Below, one piece after another: positions 47,502 to 57,286 of a stretch of 64,000 nt of DNA. The position numbers and the translations under genes are program-made. The notes under the pieces are model-generated. The model worked only from the letters and a program-made list of their open reading frames with translations, ran no database searches and was not told the DNA's origin. Each line of letters opens with the position of its first letter. Positions within the stretch are counted from its first letter, which is position 1. The DNA comes from Algoriphagus sanaruensis (lineage in GTDB: Bacteria > Bacteroidota > Bacteroidia > Cytophagales > Cyclobacteriaceae): the NCBI RefSeq assembly GCF_001593605.1, contig NZ_CP012836.1:124001-188000 (forward strand). The letters are read 5' to 3'.

Positions 47502-50396
47502 TTAAGCCATCTCATTTTCTTTTGCATATTCCTCAACTGGAATACAGCTACACACAAGATTTCTATCCCCGTAAGCAGAGTCAATTCTTCTCACAGAAGG
47601 CCAGAATTTGTTTTCTTTCACATATTCCAATGGGAACACAGCTTTTTCTCTTGAATATGGCAAATTCCATTCTCCAGTGAGCACCATCGTCGCTGTATGT
47701 GGCGCATTTTTAAGCACGTTGTTCTGCTTATCAGCTTTACCTTCTTCGATTTCCCGAATTTCTTCACGAATCGCAAGAAGCGCATCGCAGAATTTATCCA
47801 ATTCAGCTTTTGTTTCAGACTCGGTAGGCTCAATCATGAGCGTTCCAGCTACAGGGAAAGAAACTGTTGGGGCATGATAACCATAATCCATCAGACGCTT
47901 TGCAATGTCCTCCACTTCTACTCCAACTTCCTTGAATGCACGACAGTCAACAATCATTTCGTGTGCAGCTCGGCCTTGTGTTCCAGTGTAAAGAATTGGA
48001 TAATGTCCACTCAATCGTTCCTTGATATAGTTTGCGTTCAGAATCGCCATTTTGGTAGCATTGGTCAATCCTTCTCCACCCATCATAGAGATGTAGGCAT
48101 AAGAAATTGGAAGAATGCTCGCACTACCAAACGGTGCAGCGGAAATGGAAGAAACCGCATGCTCTCCACCTGTTTTGACTAATGGATTTCCTGGCAAGAA
48201 AGGAGCTAAGTGACTCGCTACACAGATTGGACCCATTCCAGGGCCACCTCCCCCGTGAGGAATACAGAAAGTCTTATGAAGATTCAAGTGACAAACATCA
48301 GCACCAATTCTTCCTGGTGAAGTCAAACCCACTTGAGCATTCATATTTGCTCCGTCCATATATACTTGACCACCATACTGGTGGATAGTAGCACAAATTT
48401 CCTGAATAGCTTCTTCGAAAACTCCGTGAGTAGATGGATAAGTCACCATCAGACAAGAAAGGTTAGCAGCATTTTCTTCGGCCCTCGCTTTCAAATCTTC
48501 TAAATCGATATTTCCTTTCTCATCGCATTTCACCAATACCACCTTCATTCCCGCCATAACTGCTGATGCAGGGTTGGTTCCATGAGCAGAGGTTGGAATA
48601 AGCGCCACGTTTCTATGGCCTTCACCTCGATTCATATGATAGGCACGAATCACCATCAAACCAGCATATTCCCCTTGAGCACCAGAGTTTGGTTGCAATG
48701 AAGTGTCTGCAAATCCCGTGATTTCAGTCAACCAAGTTCGAAGATTCGAGAATAACTCTTGATATCCTTCTGTTTGGTCGACGGGAGCAAACGGATGCAA
48801 CTGACCGAACTCAGGCCAAGTCACCGGGATCATTTCTGCAGTAGCATTTAATTTCATTGTACAAGAACCCAACGAAATCATAGAATGTACCAATGAAAGA
48901 TCCTTGGACTCCAATCGCTTGATGTAACGAAGCATTTCATGCTCGCTGTGATAGCTATTGAAAACAGGATGAGTCAAGTATTCTGATTTTCTTAAAAGAG
49001 ACTCAGGAATCTCCAGATTTAGATCAGCTGCTAAGGAATTAACATCAGGAGAAGATGCTCCAATTGCCTTTGCAAAAACTGCAATCACTTCAGCCGTATC
49101 TTCCAATGTTTTTGCCTCATCAAAGGAAAGGAAAATTGCACCATCTTCATATCTGAAATTCATTTCAGCAGCAAGAGCTGCCTCTTGTACCTTTTGCTGA
49201 AGTGCAGAATCTGCTACCACTTTGATGGTATCAAAAAATGTCTTTGAGCCTACTTGATACCCCAGTTGAGTCAGCGCCTTAGCTGTCAACTTGGCTAAAC
49301 CATGCGTACGAAGGGCAATATTTTTTAGACCTTGAGGCCCGTGGTATACCCCATAAAAGCTAGACATCACTGCCAATAGAACCTGTGCAGTACAGATGTT
49401 GGAAGTCGCTTTTTCTCTCTTGATATGCTGCTCACGAGTTTGGAGGGCCATTCGGTAGGCTTTATTTCCTGCTCTATCAATTGAAACTCCGATAATTCTA
49501 CCCGGGATTTGTCTTTTGAATTCTTCTTTGGTGGCAAAGAATCCGGCATGAGGTCCACCATAACCCATTGGAACACCAAAACGTTGAGCAGATCCAACTA
49601 CTACATCAGCCCCCATTTCACCCGGAGAGGTCAATAAAGTCAAGGCTAAAAGGTCAGAAGCAAAAGCCGTCAAAACTTTGTTTTCTTTGGCTGCTGCGAT
49701 CAAAGCAGTGTAATCAATAACCTCACCTTGAGCATCTGGGTATTGGAACATTACCCCGTAAAGTTCTGGATCAGTTAAATCTAATTCGGCCAATGGACCA
49801 AAAACCAAATCAATTCCAATAGGCTCAGCTCGAGTGATTAGTAATGCCTTGGTTTGTGCAAAGACATTTTCGTCAACAAAATACTTATTGGCATTTTTCT
49901 TTTCTCTCGGCTTCACTGCATGGAGCATAGTCATTGCCTCAGCAGCTGCAGTACCTTCATCAAGGAGTGAGGCATTGGCAAGCTCCATTCCTGTCAGTTC
50001 AATGACTACAGTCTGGAAATTGATCAGCGCTTCAAGACGACCTTGGGCAATTTCTGCTTGGTAGGGCGTATAAGCTGTGTACCATCCTGGATTTTCTAAT
50101 ACATTTCTTAGCACCACGCCAGGAACCAAAGTGTCATAATACCCCATACCGATATAGGATTTGTACACCTTGTTTTTGGAAGCAAGCTGCTTGAAACTTT
50201 TCAAAAACTCAGACTCTAATTGAGCAGGTGGAAGCTGTAGCGGCCTTTCCAGTTGAATATGTTTTGGAACGGTTTGATTGATTAACTCGTCCAAACTGGT
50301 AGCCCCGATTTTATCCAACATTGCCGCGATTTCCGCCTCTGTGGGGCCATTGTGTCTGCTCTCAAATTTGACAGCATTAGAAAGATTGATCTGCAT
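47502..50396 (-). CDS. gcvP: Glycine dehydrogenase (decarboxylating), P protein
   Basis: GcvP removes CO2 from glycine and passes the methylamine to the lipoylated H protein. It is a single-chain P protein of 964 residues with both halves present: the N-terminal half with [15 protein letters not shown], and the C-terminal half with the PLP lysine in [18 protein letters not shown] near residue 708. The start [11 protein letters not shown] at 50396 is chosen, because the longer frame crosses the promoter element at 50455-50462. gcvH and gcvT are not in the window. Confidence 0.96.
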   Translation of the reverse strand: MQINLSNAVKFESRHNGPTEAEIAAMLDKIGATSLDELINQTVPKHIQLERPLQLPPAQLESEFLKSFKQLASKNKVYKSYIGMGYYDTLVPGVVLRNVLENPGWYTAYTPYQAEIAQGRLEALINFQTVVIELTGMELANASLLDEGTAAAEAMTMLHAVKPREKKNANKYFVDENVFAQTKALLITRAEPIGIDLVFGPLAELDLTDPELYGVMFQYPDAQGEVIDYTALIAAAKENKVLTAFASDLLALTLLTSPGEMGADVVVGSAQRFGVPMGYGGPHAGFFATKEEFKRQIPGRIIGVSIDRAGNKAYRMALQTREQHIKREKATSNICTAQVLLAVMSSFYGVYHGPQGLKNIALRTHGLAKLTAKALTQLGYQVGSKTFFDTIKVVADSALQQKVQEAALAAEMNFRYEDGAIFLSFDEAKTLEDTAEVIAVFAKAIGASSPDVNSLAADLNLEIPESLLRKSEYLTHPVFNSYHSEHEMLRYIKRLESKDLSLVHSMISLGSCTMKLNATAEMIPVTWPEFGQLHPFAPVDQTEGYQELFSNLRTWLTEITGFADTSLQPNSGAQGEYAGLMVIRAYHMNRGEGHRNVALIPTSAHGTNPASAVMAGMKVVLVKCDEKGNIDLEDLKARAEENAANLSCLMVTYPSTHGVFEEAIQEICATIHQYGGQVYMDGANMNAQVGLTSPGRIGADVCHLNLHKTFCIPHGGGGPGMGPICVASHLAPFLPGNPLVKTGGEHAVSSISAAPFGSASILPISYAYISMMGGEGLTNATKMAILNANYIKERLSGHYPILYTGTQGRAAHEMIVDCRAFKEVGVEVEDIAKRLMDYGYHAPTVSFPVAGTLMIEPTESETKAELDKFCDALLAIREEIREIEEGKADKQNNVLKNAPHTATMVLTGEWNLPYSREKAVFPLEYVKENKFWPSVRRIDSAYGDRNLVCSCIPVEEYAKENEMA

Positions 50397-50454
50397 AAAG
50401 AACGCTTGGGAAGTATGATCTATTTGGGTTTGGAATCCTCCTGAATTTCGTCCG

Positions 50455-50462
50455 CAAAGGTA
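50455..50462 (-). promoter_or_regulatory. Candidate -7 element of gcvP
   Basis: TACCTTTG followed by C on the minus strand matches TAnnTTTG; the implied leader is about 50 bases. No clear glycine-riboswitch fold was seen in it. Confidence 0.55.
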
Positions 50463-50587
50463 CAATTTCCTGAGCGAAAATGGCTTTCATCTTTTCCAAA
50501 TATTTCCTTAGAAACACAGGAAGTGACAAACGGTTTTTTCAAGCCTTGAATTTTTGTCTAGTTTAGAGCTTTAAACCAAAATAATTT

Positions 50588-52084
50588 ATGAGAAAAAGTT
50601 TCTTTTTGGGAGGGATATTAGCCACTGCACTCTCTATGCAGGCTTTTGCCCAAAATCCCATTCAGGTCAAATACGCGAATACCATCACACAGGAGGATCT
50701 AAAAGAATACCTTACCTATTTGGCATCCGACGAAATGAAAGGTCGGGATACAGGATCTCCTGAAGGAAAAATCGCGGCACAATATCTGGCAGATTTCTAC
50801 CAAGAGCAGGGCTTAACTGCACCAGTAAATGGTAGCTATTTTCAATCTGTTCCGCTGGTGTCTGCCTTGTTTTCCAAAGTCACCTTGCAGGTTGGCAAAA
50901 ATAAGCTGGTAGAAAATCAAGATTTTGTATTTACCGGCGATGGAAATATGGCTAAGGCAGCTAAGAGCGACCTTGTGTTCCTTGGATTAGTGACTGATGA
51001 AAATCTTGCAAAAGTTGATGTCAAAGGAAAACTAGTCGGTTTGTGGGCTGTGGGAGTAAGGTCCAATGACCTTGTGACTAAAGTTATGGACGCAGGAGCT
51101 GCAGGAATCGTAATCGTTACGATGGAAGGACAGGCTAATTTTGACCGGATTGCAAATCGATATAAAACCCTAGCTGGAAAAGGTAGAATTGGCTTTGACC
51201 AGGAAATCAAACAACGCCCCATCTTTATGGTGAGCTCTGATAAAATGGCAGAGCTGTTTGGAACCCCAGTAGAAACGCTCAAAGAAGCCGCAAAATCAAA
51301 TCCTGAATCTATTGCGGCTCAAAAAGCAACTTACCAAGTTGTAAAAACCAAAACTCCTGTAGAAGCAGTTAACGTCATGGGCTTTTTGGAAGGAACAGAT
51401 AAAAAAGAAGAGGTTTTGGTGATCTCTTCTCACTATGACCACGTGGGTGTAAGCTCTACCGGCGAGGTGTTTAACGGAGCGGATGATGATGGCTCTGGTA
51501 CAGTATCGGTGATGGAAATTGCAGAAGCTTTTGCCACAGCTGCCAAAGAAGGCAACCGTCCTAGAAGAAGTATCTTATTCCTAAATGTGACGGGTGAAGA
51601 AAAAGGACTTTTAGGATCTCAGTACTATTCTGAAAACCCCGTTTTCCCTATTGCTAACACGGTCAACAACATCAATATTGACATGGTGGGCCGTGTGGAC
51701 TATGAGTACCAAAATGCAGAAAACAAAGATTACATCTATGTGATTGGTTCGGAGATGCTTTCTTCTCATTTGAAGAAAATCAACGAATACAACAATATCA
51801 CCTACACCAATTTGATCTTGGATTACCGATATGATGCGGAAGACGATCCTAACAGATTTTACTATCGCTCAGACCATTACAACTTTGCGAAGTTTAATAT
51901 TCCAGTGATCTTCTTCTTTAACGGAGTGCATGACGACTACCATCAGGTGACTGACACCGTGGACAAGATCGAGTTTCCGCTGATGACCAAGAGAGCGCAA
52001 TTGATCTTCCACACCGCATGGGACTTGGCAAACAGAGAGCAAAGAACTCCGGTTGATGGAACCAATACAAGAACTGACAGATAA
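50588..52084 (+). CDS. Secreted M28 family zinc peptidase with PA domain
   Basis: This 498-residue protein has a signal peptide (MRKSFFLGGILATALSMQAFA). The M28 metal ligands are visible: VISSHYDHVGV, NGADDDGSGTVSVMEIA, NVTGEEKGLLGSQYY, NINIDMVGRVDY and GVHDDYHQVTDTVDK. A protease-associated domain is inserted between about residues 110 and 245. It probably cleaves amino-terminal residues from peptides in the periplasm or outside the cell. It is monocistronic, with a strong terminator immediately downstream. Confidence 0.92.
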   Translation: MRKSFFLGGILATALSMQAFAQNPIQVKYANTITQEDLKEYLTYLASDEMKGRDTGSPEGKIAAQYLADFYQEQGLTAPVNGSYFQSVPLVSALFSKVTLQVGKNKLVENQDFVFTGDGNMAKAAKSDLVFLGLVTDENLAKVDVKGKLVGLWAVGVRSNDLVTKVMDAGAAGIVIVTMEGQANFDRIANRYKTLAGKGRIGFDQEIKQRPIFMVSSDKMAELFGTPVETLKEAAKSNPESIAAQKATYQVVKTKTPVEAVNVMGFLEGTDKKEEVLVISSHYDHVGVSSTGEVFNGADDDGSGTVSVMEIAEAFATAAKEGNRPRRSILFLNVTGEEKGLLGSQYYSENPVFPIANTVNNINIDMVGRVDYEYQNAENKDYIYVIGSEMLSSHLKKINEYNNITYTNLILDYRYDAEDDPNRFYYRSDHYNFAKFNIPVIFFFNGVHDDYHQVTDTVDKIEFPLMTKRAQLIFHTAWDLANREQRTPVDGTNTRTDR

Positions 52085-52086
52085 GC

Positions 52087-52124
52087 AAAAAGGCCTTGAA
52101 ACTTAAATTTCAAGGCCTTTTTTT
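52087..52124. terminator. Bidirectional terminator between peptidase and helicase
   Basis: AAAAGGCCTTGAAA and TTTCAAGGCCTTTT form a fourteen-pair stem around a short AT loop, with T-runs on both strands. It just touches the helicase stop codon. Confidence 0.92.
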
Positions 52125-53481
52125 ATTTTCCCTTATTCTTTTGGTTCTTGGTTTTGAGCTGATTTCGATTGGTCTTTTTCCCCTGTTTCTTAGCTTTTAC
52201 CTTTTCACCTTTACCAATATTTTTCTTGGGTTTTTCTTTTTTCTCATGAAAAGCTCCTTTGTAATCTGGATTGTCACGCTGCTTGAGGCGATCCAATTCC
52301 CTGGCATAAGCTTGCTTTTCTTCAAAAGGAGTTGCGGGAATATCCACTGTATCAGGAATCTGTAATTCCTCAACTTTCATCCGTATCAATTCCTCGATCC
52401 GCTCAAAATGGTATTGTTCAGCGGGGTTAATAAAAGTAATCGCCTTGCCCTCGTTTTCTGCACGGCCGGTTCGGCCGATTCGATGAACATAATCCTCATA
52501 GATCAACGGTACATCAAAATTGATCACGTGAGAAACCAAACTCACATCCAACCCTCGAGATGCAACATCGGTTGCTACTAAAATCCGAACCTCTCCCCCT
52601 TTAAAATCCTCCATGGAATTAATTCGGGTATTTTGACCTTTATTGGCGTGAATGACTCGGATTTCCCCGAAATTCTTTCGCTCAAGAAAGGAGTATACCG
52701 CTTCCGCATTTTTTCTACTTCGAGTGAAAATCATGGTACGATTGATTTCCTCATTGCCAAGTAAATGCGCCAATAAATTGATTTTGGTCTTGATATTTGG
52801 AACAAAATACTTGACCTGCCCGATGGTCTCCGCGGTGGTGGCAGAAGGCGCCACCTCCACTCGCTCAGGAAATTCCAAAAACTCCGCGGCCAAATTTTCT
52901 ATGCGTGAAGAAAAAGTGGCTGAGAAAAGTAGATTTTGCCTTTTCGAAGGAATGACTTCCAAAATAGATCGTATTTGAGGCATAAAACCCATATCCATCA
53001 TTTTGTCTGCCTCATCCAGCACCATGGTTTTGAAATCCTTGGGATAGATGATTCCTTTTCGATAGATGTCCATGAATCTGCCTGGAGTGGATATTAGAAT
53101 ATCTACCCCAGCCTCGATGGATTCAATCTGTGTTTTAGGACCTAATCCTCCATAAAGACTTACAATGCGCAAATCAGTGTTTTTTCCTAGCTGTCGGGCC
53201 ACTTCTTCGATCTGCATGACTAATTCTCGGGTCGGTGCTAGGATCAATGCACGTGCATGTTTGCCTTGTGCATATTTAGTTTTCATCAAAACCGGCAATA
53301 TATAAGCAGCAGTCTTACCTGTACCCGTTTGAGCTATTCCCAAGACATCATGACCTGCAAGAGCAAGTGGAATAGCTTTTTCCTGTATAGGAGTCGGAGT
53401 ACTATAGCCGGACTCGGCTACTGCGTCGAGCAATTGTTTGTTTAGCTTAAAAGAATCAAAACCTAGGGCTTCATTGCTCAT
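52123..53481 (-). CDS. DEAD-box RNA helicase (RhlE-like)
   Basis: The 452-residue protein shows the full DEAD-box set: the Q motif (YSTPTPIQEKAIP), Walker A AQTGTGKTAAY, Ib PGR, DEAD (VLDEADKMMD), SAT (LLFSATFS), and the C-terminal motifs VATDVASRGLDV and HRIGRTGRAENEG. After about residue 380 comes a lysine-rich tail (KGEKVKAKKQGKKTNRN), typical of RhlE-type proteins that bind RNA. It likely unwinds RNA in ribosome assembly or mRNA decay. It is transcribed divergently from the dihydroorotase-like gene with only 47 bp between starts. Confidence 0.94.
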   Translation of the reverse strand: MSNEALGFDSFKLNKQLLDAVAESGYSTPTPIQEKAIPLALAGHDVLGIAQTGTGKTAAYILPVLMKTKYAQGKHARALILAPTRELVMQIEEVARQLGKNTDLRIVSLYGGLGPKTQIESIEAGVDILISTPGRFMDIYRKGIIYPKDFKTMVLDEADKMMDMGFMPQIRSILEVIPSKRQNLLFSATFSSRIENLAAEFLEFPERVEVAPSATTAETIGQVKYFVPNIKTKINLLAHLLGNEEINRTMIFTRSRKNAEAVYSFLERKNFGEIRVIHANKGQNTRINSMEDFKGGEVRILVATDVASRGLDVSLVSHVINFDVPLIYEDYVHRIGRTGRAENEGKAITFINPAEQYHFERIEELIRMKVEELQIPDTVDIPATPFEEKQAYARELDRLKQRDNPDYKGAFHEKKEKPKKNIGKGEKVKAKKQGKKTNRNQLKTKNQKNKGK

Positions 53482-53528
53482 GATTGTTAATTTTGAGGAG
53501 ATTTTCTACTATTTACTGGACCAAAAAG

Positions 53529-54872
53529 ATGAAAAGTATCCTGATTACCGGGGCAAATATAGTCAATGAAGGCCGGATTACTCCGGGAGATGTTTTAATC
53601 CAAGATGGACGCATTGCCAAAATAGGTACAAACCTGAGTCATGAATCAGCTGATCATTACATAGACGGTTCAGGAAAACATCTTTTCCCGGGGGTAATTG
53701 ATGATCAAGTTCACTTCCGAGAACCCGGATTGACCCATAAAGGAGAAATTTACACCGAGGCGAAAGCAGGAGTAGCTGGAGGCACTACCTCCTATATGGA
53801 GATGCCCAATACTGTTCCTCAGGCAGTAACTATTGAATTGCTAGAAGAAAAATATGCCCGAGCAAAGGAAGTTTCCCTAGCGAATTATTCTTTCTTTCTG
53901 GGAGGGACGAATGATAATCTCGAGGAGATACTAAAACTCGATTTGGAAAATGTCTGCGGATTGAAAGTTTTCCAAGGCTCCTCCACCGGCAACATGGTTG
54001 TTGATAATATCGAATCGTTAGAGGGAATTTTCAAAGAATATAAGGGGCTTTTGGCTATTCACTCTGAAAATGATCACATCATCAAAGCTAATCTTGATGC
54101 ATATAAAGCCGAATATGGCGAGGACATTCCTGTAAAATTACATCCCAAAATTCGATCAGAGGAAGCATGCTACGATGCATCAAGTCGTGCGGTAGCCATG
54201 GCTAAAAAATATGGTACGCGTCTCCACATTCTTCATATTAGCACCGCCAAAGAATTGGAGTTATTTGATAATACTATTCCGTTAGAAGAAAAAAAGATCA
54301 CTGCAGAAGCCTGCATTCACCACATGTGGTTTTCTGAAGAAGACTATGCGACCAAAGGAAACCTGATCAAATGGAACCCAGCCATAAAAACAGCTCATGA
54401 TCGAGAAGAAATCTTTAAAGCGATGCTTGATGACAGAATTGATGTAATCGCAACCGATCACGCTCCACATACCTTAGAAGAAAAGGCCCAGTCCTACCTA
54501 AAGGGTCCTTCGGGAGGCCCGTTGATCCAGCACAGTTTGGTGGCCATGTTGGATTTTTACCATCAAGGTAAAATCAGCCTGGAAAAAATTGCTGATAAAA
54601 TGGCGCACCGAGTGGCCCAACTTTTCAGAATCAAAGACCGAGGATTTATCCGTGAAGGTTATATGGCAGATTTGGTATTGGTAGATCTTAATTCTCCATG
54701 GACTGTCAGCAAAGAAAATATTCTTTCCAAATGTGGCTGGTCACCTTTTGAAGGACATACATTCCGATCAAAGGTGACCCATACGATCGTTTCTGGACAT
54801 CTTGTTTACGATAATGGTACCTTTGATGAAAGTAAAAAAGGGGAACGATTAACTTTTTTCACAAATAAATAA
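53529..54872 (+). CDS. Dihydroorotase-like amidohydrolase with QxH motif
   Basis: This 447-residue cyclic amidohydrolase is closest in look to class I dihydroorotase of pyrimidine synthesis. It starts MKSILITGANIVNEG at 53529; the longer frame has no support. Seen residues are Lys146 (GLKVFQGSSTGN, the position of the carbamylated lysine), His178, His236 (HILHIST) and Asp310 (ATDHAPHT). The first metal motif reads DDQVHFREPG, with Gln60 where most family members have His. Dihydroorotase, hydantoinase or a non-metal variant all remain possible. Confidence 0.85.
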   Translation: MKSILITGANIVNEGRITPGDVLIQDGRIAKIGTNLSHESADHYIDGSGKHLFPGVIDDQVHFREPGLTHKGEIYTEAKAGVAGGTTSYMEMPNTVPQAVTIELLEEKYARAKEVSLANYSFFLGGTNDNLEEILKLDLENVCGLKVFQGSSTGNMVVDNIESLEGIFKEYKGLLAIHSENDHIIKANLDAYKAEYGEDIPVKLHPKIRSEEACYDASSRAVAMAKKYGTRLHILHISTAKELELFDNTIPLEEKKITAEACIHHMWFSEEDYATKGNLIKWNPAIKTAHDREEIFKAMLDDRIDVIATDHAPHTLEEKAQSYLKGPSGGPLIQHSLVAMLDFYHQGKISLEKIADKMAHRVAQLFRIKDRGFIREGYMADLVLVDLNSPWTVSKENILSKCGWSPFEGHTFRSKVTHTIVSGHLVYDNGTFDESKKGERLTFFTNK

Positions 54873-54881
54873 GTCTCGACC

Positions 54882-54912
54882 TTGCGCGGAACGGACCGAG
54901 TCCTTACTTTTG
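54882..54912 (+). promoter_or_regulatory. Bacteroidota-type promoter of tRNA-His
   Basis: TTG (54882-54884), 20 bases, then TACTTTTG (54905-54912) followed by CA. Both elements and the spacing fit the consensus well; transcription should begin near 54919. Confidence 0.72.
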
Positions 54913-54952
54913 CAAACCGATTGAGGAAACGCCCTCAAAGAGAAATTAAATG

Positions 54953-55026
54953 GTGATTGTAGCTCAGTTGGTTAGAGCGCTGGTTTGTGGCACCAGAGGT
55001 CGCCGGTTCGAGTCCGGTCTTTCACC
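54953..55026 (+). tRNA. tRNA-His (anticodon GTG)
   Basis: The cloverleaf reads by eye: D arm GCTC...GAGC, anticodon stem CTGGT/ACCAG around loop TTGTGGC with anticodon GTG, and T arm GCCGG/CCGGT around TTCGAGT. An extra G precedes position 1, opposite C73, the identity mark of tRNA-His. CCA is not encoded. Acceptor positions 5-68 and 6-67 are both T-T, so the stem has two adjacent mismatches; the gene is otherwise normal. Confidence 0.93.
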
Positions 55027-55028
55027 CA

Positions 55029-55053
55029 AAAACCCCTCATAATGAGGGGTTTT
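55029..55053 (+). terminator. Terminator after tRNA-His
   Basis: AAAACCCCTCAT and ATGAGGGGTTTT form a perfect twelve-pair stem with a one-base centre, starting two bases after the tRNA. Confidence 0.85.
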
Positions 55054-55120
55054 GTCATTATAAGCCAAATGGGATTGGCATAAGATTTGAAAAGCTTAGG
55101 CGAAACTAAACCACACGACT

Positions 55121-55261
55121 ATGTTTATTTTGTTCAAAAACTCACCTCGGTTTCCGGTGATTAAACCGGTAAACATTCGACAAATTCAGAGTTACCTCAG
55201 CAAGTTTGAAGAATCGATCAAAAATTTCGAAGAGGTACAAAAGGAAGTATTTCATTCGTAA
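55121..55261 (+). CDS. Small ORF of 46 codons, hypothetical
   Basis: A short frame starting MFILFKNSPRFPVIKPVNIR occupies most of the 306-bp gap between the tRNA-His terminator and the glycogen operon. Its second half (IQSYLSKFEESIKNFEEVQK) would be an amphipathic, charged helix. No Shine-Dalgarno is expected in this group. Base composition and codon use look coding-like, but there is no homologue I can name. Nothing else is seen between 55054 and 55120 or between 55262 and 55359. Confidence 0.45.
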   Translation: MFILFKNSPRFPVIKPVNIRQIQSYLSKFEESIKNFEEVQKEVFHS

Positions 55262-55359
55262 AGACTCTCAAGGTTATGGAAACATAACCTTTATTTTTTG
55301 CCCTTTGATTTTTCTTATCCAATCAAAACTCTATTTTTAAATCTTACAATTTTTCCCCT

Positions 55360-57276
55360 ATGAGTTATATCCATTTCGATAAAACCCAATTAATCAATCT
55401 GAATTATTCTCTCGATCGGGAGATCATTCGGACTAACCGCTCGGGTACTTACACCAGTACTACCATCATTGGTTGTAACACCCGAAAATATCACGGGCTC
55501 CTGGTTGTGCCCCAGCCACAGATAGATTCTCAAAATCATGTTCTCCTGTCGACTGTTCATGAAACAGTCATTCAACGGGGTGCAAGTTTCAACCTCGGTA
55601 TTTCTAAATTTCCTGGAAATTATTCCCCAAGAGGCCACAAATACCTAGAGGATTTTGATTCTGAACCAATCCCGAAATTGACGTACCGTGTAGGTGGGGT
55701 TGTATTGCAAAAAGAGCTAATTCTTGATACCAATCGGGATCGATTGATGATCAGGTACACCTTATTGGAAGCTCACTCACCCACCAAAATCCGGATTCAG
55801 CCTTTCCTAGCCTTTAGAGGATACCATTCCTTGATGAAGGCGAATGATGATATCGACAAGAAGTATGAAGTAGTCCCAAATGGGGTAAAGTTCAGATTAT
55901 ATGAACCATACGATCCCCTTTTCATGCAAATTTCAAAAAATTCTGAATTTGTCTCCATTCCAGATTGGTACTACAATATTGAATATATCCAAGAGCGGGA
56001 AAGAGGCTATGAATACCAAGAGGATCTTTTTGTTCCTGGATATTTTGAATTTGATATTGCCAAAGGAGAATCTGTCATTTTTTCTGCAGGACTTACAGAA
56101 GCGGATCCAGCTACTAGACAGAATGCTTTCGAAAAAGAAATAGCACGAAGAATCCCCAGAAATAACTTCGAGAATTGCTTACGTAATTCTGCAGGACAAT
56201 TTATAAGAAGACGAGATGGGGATGTAAGAATTATCGCGGGTTACCCATGGTTTGGATGGTGGGGAAGGGATACATTTATCGCTGCACCAGGATTAACCCT
56301 TTCTGCAGGTGATACGGAGACCTTCCTTGAGATTATGGATACCATGGCGCGAGACCTTAAGGGCGCATTATTCCCAAACATTGGTAGTGGAGATTATACC
56401 AATATGACTTCTGTGGATGCCCCACTTTGGTTTTTCTGGTCGCTACAACAGTACATCGAATACACCGGCGACAAGAAAACGGTCAAAGATCGATATCTTG
56501 AAAAACTTCGAGGGATTATCGAAGGATTTAAATCTGGAACTGCATTTAATATTCACATGCTATCCAATGGTTTGATCTGGGGAGGGCAAGATGGTGTGGC
56601 CTTGACATGGATGGATGCGATTACTCCTGACGGTCCAGTTACTCCTAGAATCGGATGTCCTGTAGAAATCCAAGCATTATGGTATAATGCACTTAAGTTC
56701 TTTGAGGAACTTTCGGGAGAGGAATCCTATGGACAGCTCGCCAACCAAGTTTCTGTAAGCTTTAACAGAGAGTTTTGGTCTGATGAATATGGCTATCTAG
56801 CAGATGTGGTAAATGGAGATGAAAAAGACTGGTCCATTCGACCTAATATGGTCTTTGCTACTTCCTTGGCTTACACGATGCTCAGTGAAGAACAATCGGA
56901 TAAGATTTTGGAAATTGCTAAATCCAAACTCTTGACGCCTAGAGGCCTTCGGTCACTTTCTCCAGATGACCCTGGATACAAAGGATACTATTTCGGAAAT
57001 CAGATCAGCAGAGACCATGCCTATCATAATGGAACGGTTTGGGCTTGGCCATTAGGTCATTTCGTAGAAGGGTATCTCAAACTTCACGGAAAAGCCGCAA
57101 AGAACTTTGTTCAGAAAATTATCAAGGGGTTTGATGGAGTCATGACACAATACGGAATAGGAACAGTGGCTGAAATCTATGACGGAGACGCTCCTCACCG
57201 ACCCAAAGGCTCTGTCTCTCAAGCATGGAGTGTCGCTGAACTACTTCGAATGATGGACCTTGTCAAAAGAATATAA
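55360..57276 (+). CDS. Glycogen debranching enzyme (amylo-alpha-1,6-glucosidase, GH133-like)
   Basis: This enzyme removes alpha-1,6 branch points from glycogen. The 638-residue protein has an N-terminal domain with NRSGTYTSTTIIGCNTRKYH, then an alpha/alpha-barrel with AGYPWFGWWGRDTFIAAPGL, GLIWGGQDGVALTWMDA and HNGTVWAWPLGHFVEGYL. All are markers of the archaeal/bacterial GDE group. It is the first gene of a three-gene operon with a glycogen-synthase-like GT4 (10 bases downstream) and a GH57 amylase. A weak -7-like TATTTTTA lies near 55332. Confidence 0.93.
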   Translation: MSYIHFDKTQLINLNYSLDREIIRTNRSGTYTSTTIIGCNTRKYHGLLVVPQPQIDSQNHVLLSTVHETVIQRGASFNLGISKFPGNYSPRGHKYLEDFDSEPIPKLTYRVGGVVLQKELILDTNRDRLMIRYTLLEAHSPTKIRIQPFLAFRGYHSLMKANDDIDKKYEVVPNGVKFRLYEPYDPLFMQISKNSEFVSIPDWYYNIEYIQERERGYEYQEDLFVPGYFEFDIAKGESVIFSAGLTEADPATRQNAFEKEIARRIPRNNFENCLRNSAGQFIRRRDGDVRIIAGYPWFGWWGRDTFIAAPGLTLSAGDTETFLEIMDTMARDLKGALFPNIGSGDYTNMTSVDAPLWFFWSLQQYIEYTGDKKTVKDRYLEKLRGIIEGFKSGTAFNIHMLSNGLIWGGQDGVALTWMDAITPDGPVTPRIGCPVEIQALWYNALKFFEELSGEESYGQLANQVSVSFNREFWSDEYGYLADVVNGDEKDWSIRPNMVFATSLAYTMLSEEQSDKILEIAKSKLLTPRGLRSLSPDDPGYKGYYFGNQISRDHAYHNGTVWAWPLGHFVEGYLKLHGKAAKNFVQKIIKGFDGVMTQYGIGTVAEIYDGDAPHRPKGSVSQAWSVAELLRMMDLVKRI

Positions 57277-57286
57277 CTGACTTTTT

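Noticed and set aside
47697..48182. 161-codon plus-strand frame inside gcvP
   Set aside because: Antisense shadow of the conserved glycine dehydrogenase; Cys/His/Phe-rich content with no family signature.
50397..50465. N-terminal extension of gcvP
   Set aside because: The extension covers the likely -7 promoter element (50455-50462) and has no similarity to P proteins; similar extensions of nqrE, ispH, obgE, OmpA copies and the dihydroorotase-like gene were dropped for the same reason.
50397..50587. Glycine riboswitch upstream of gcvP
   Set aside because: The leader is only about 50 bases and shows no paired aptamer-like stems by eye.
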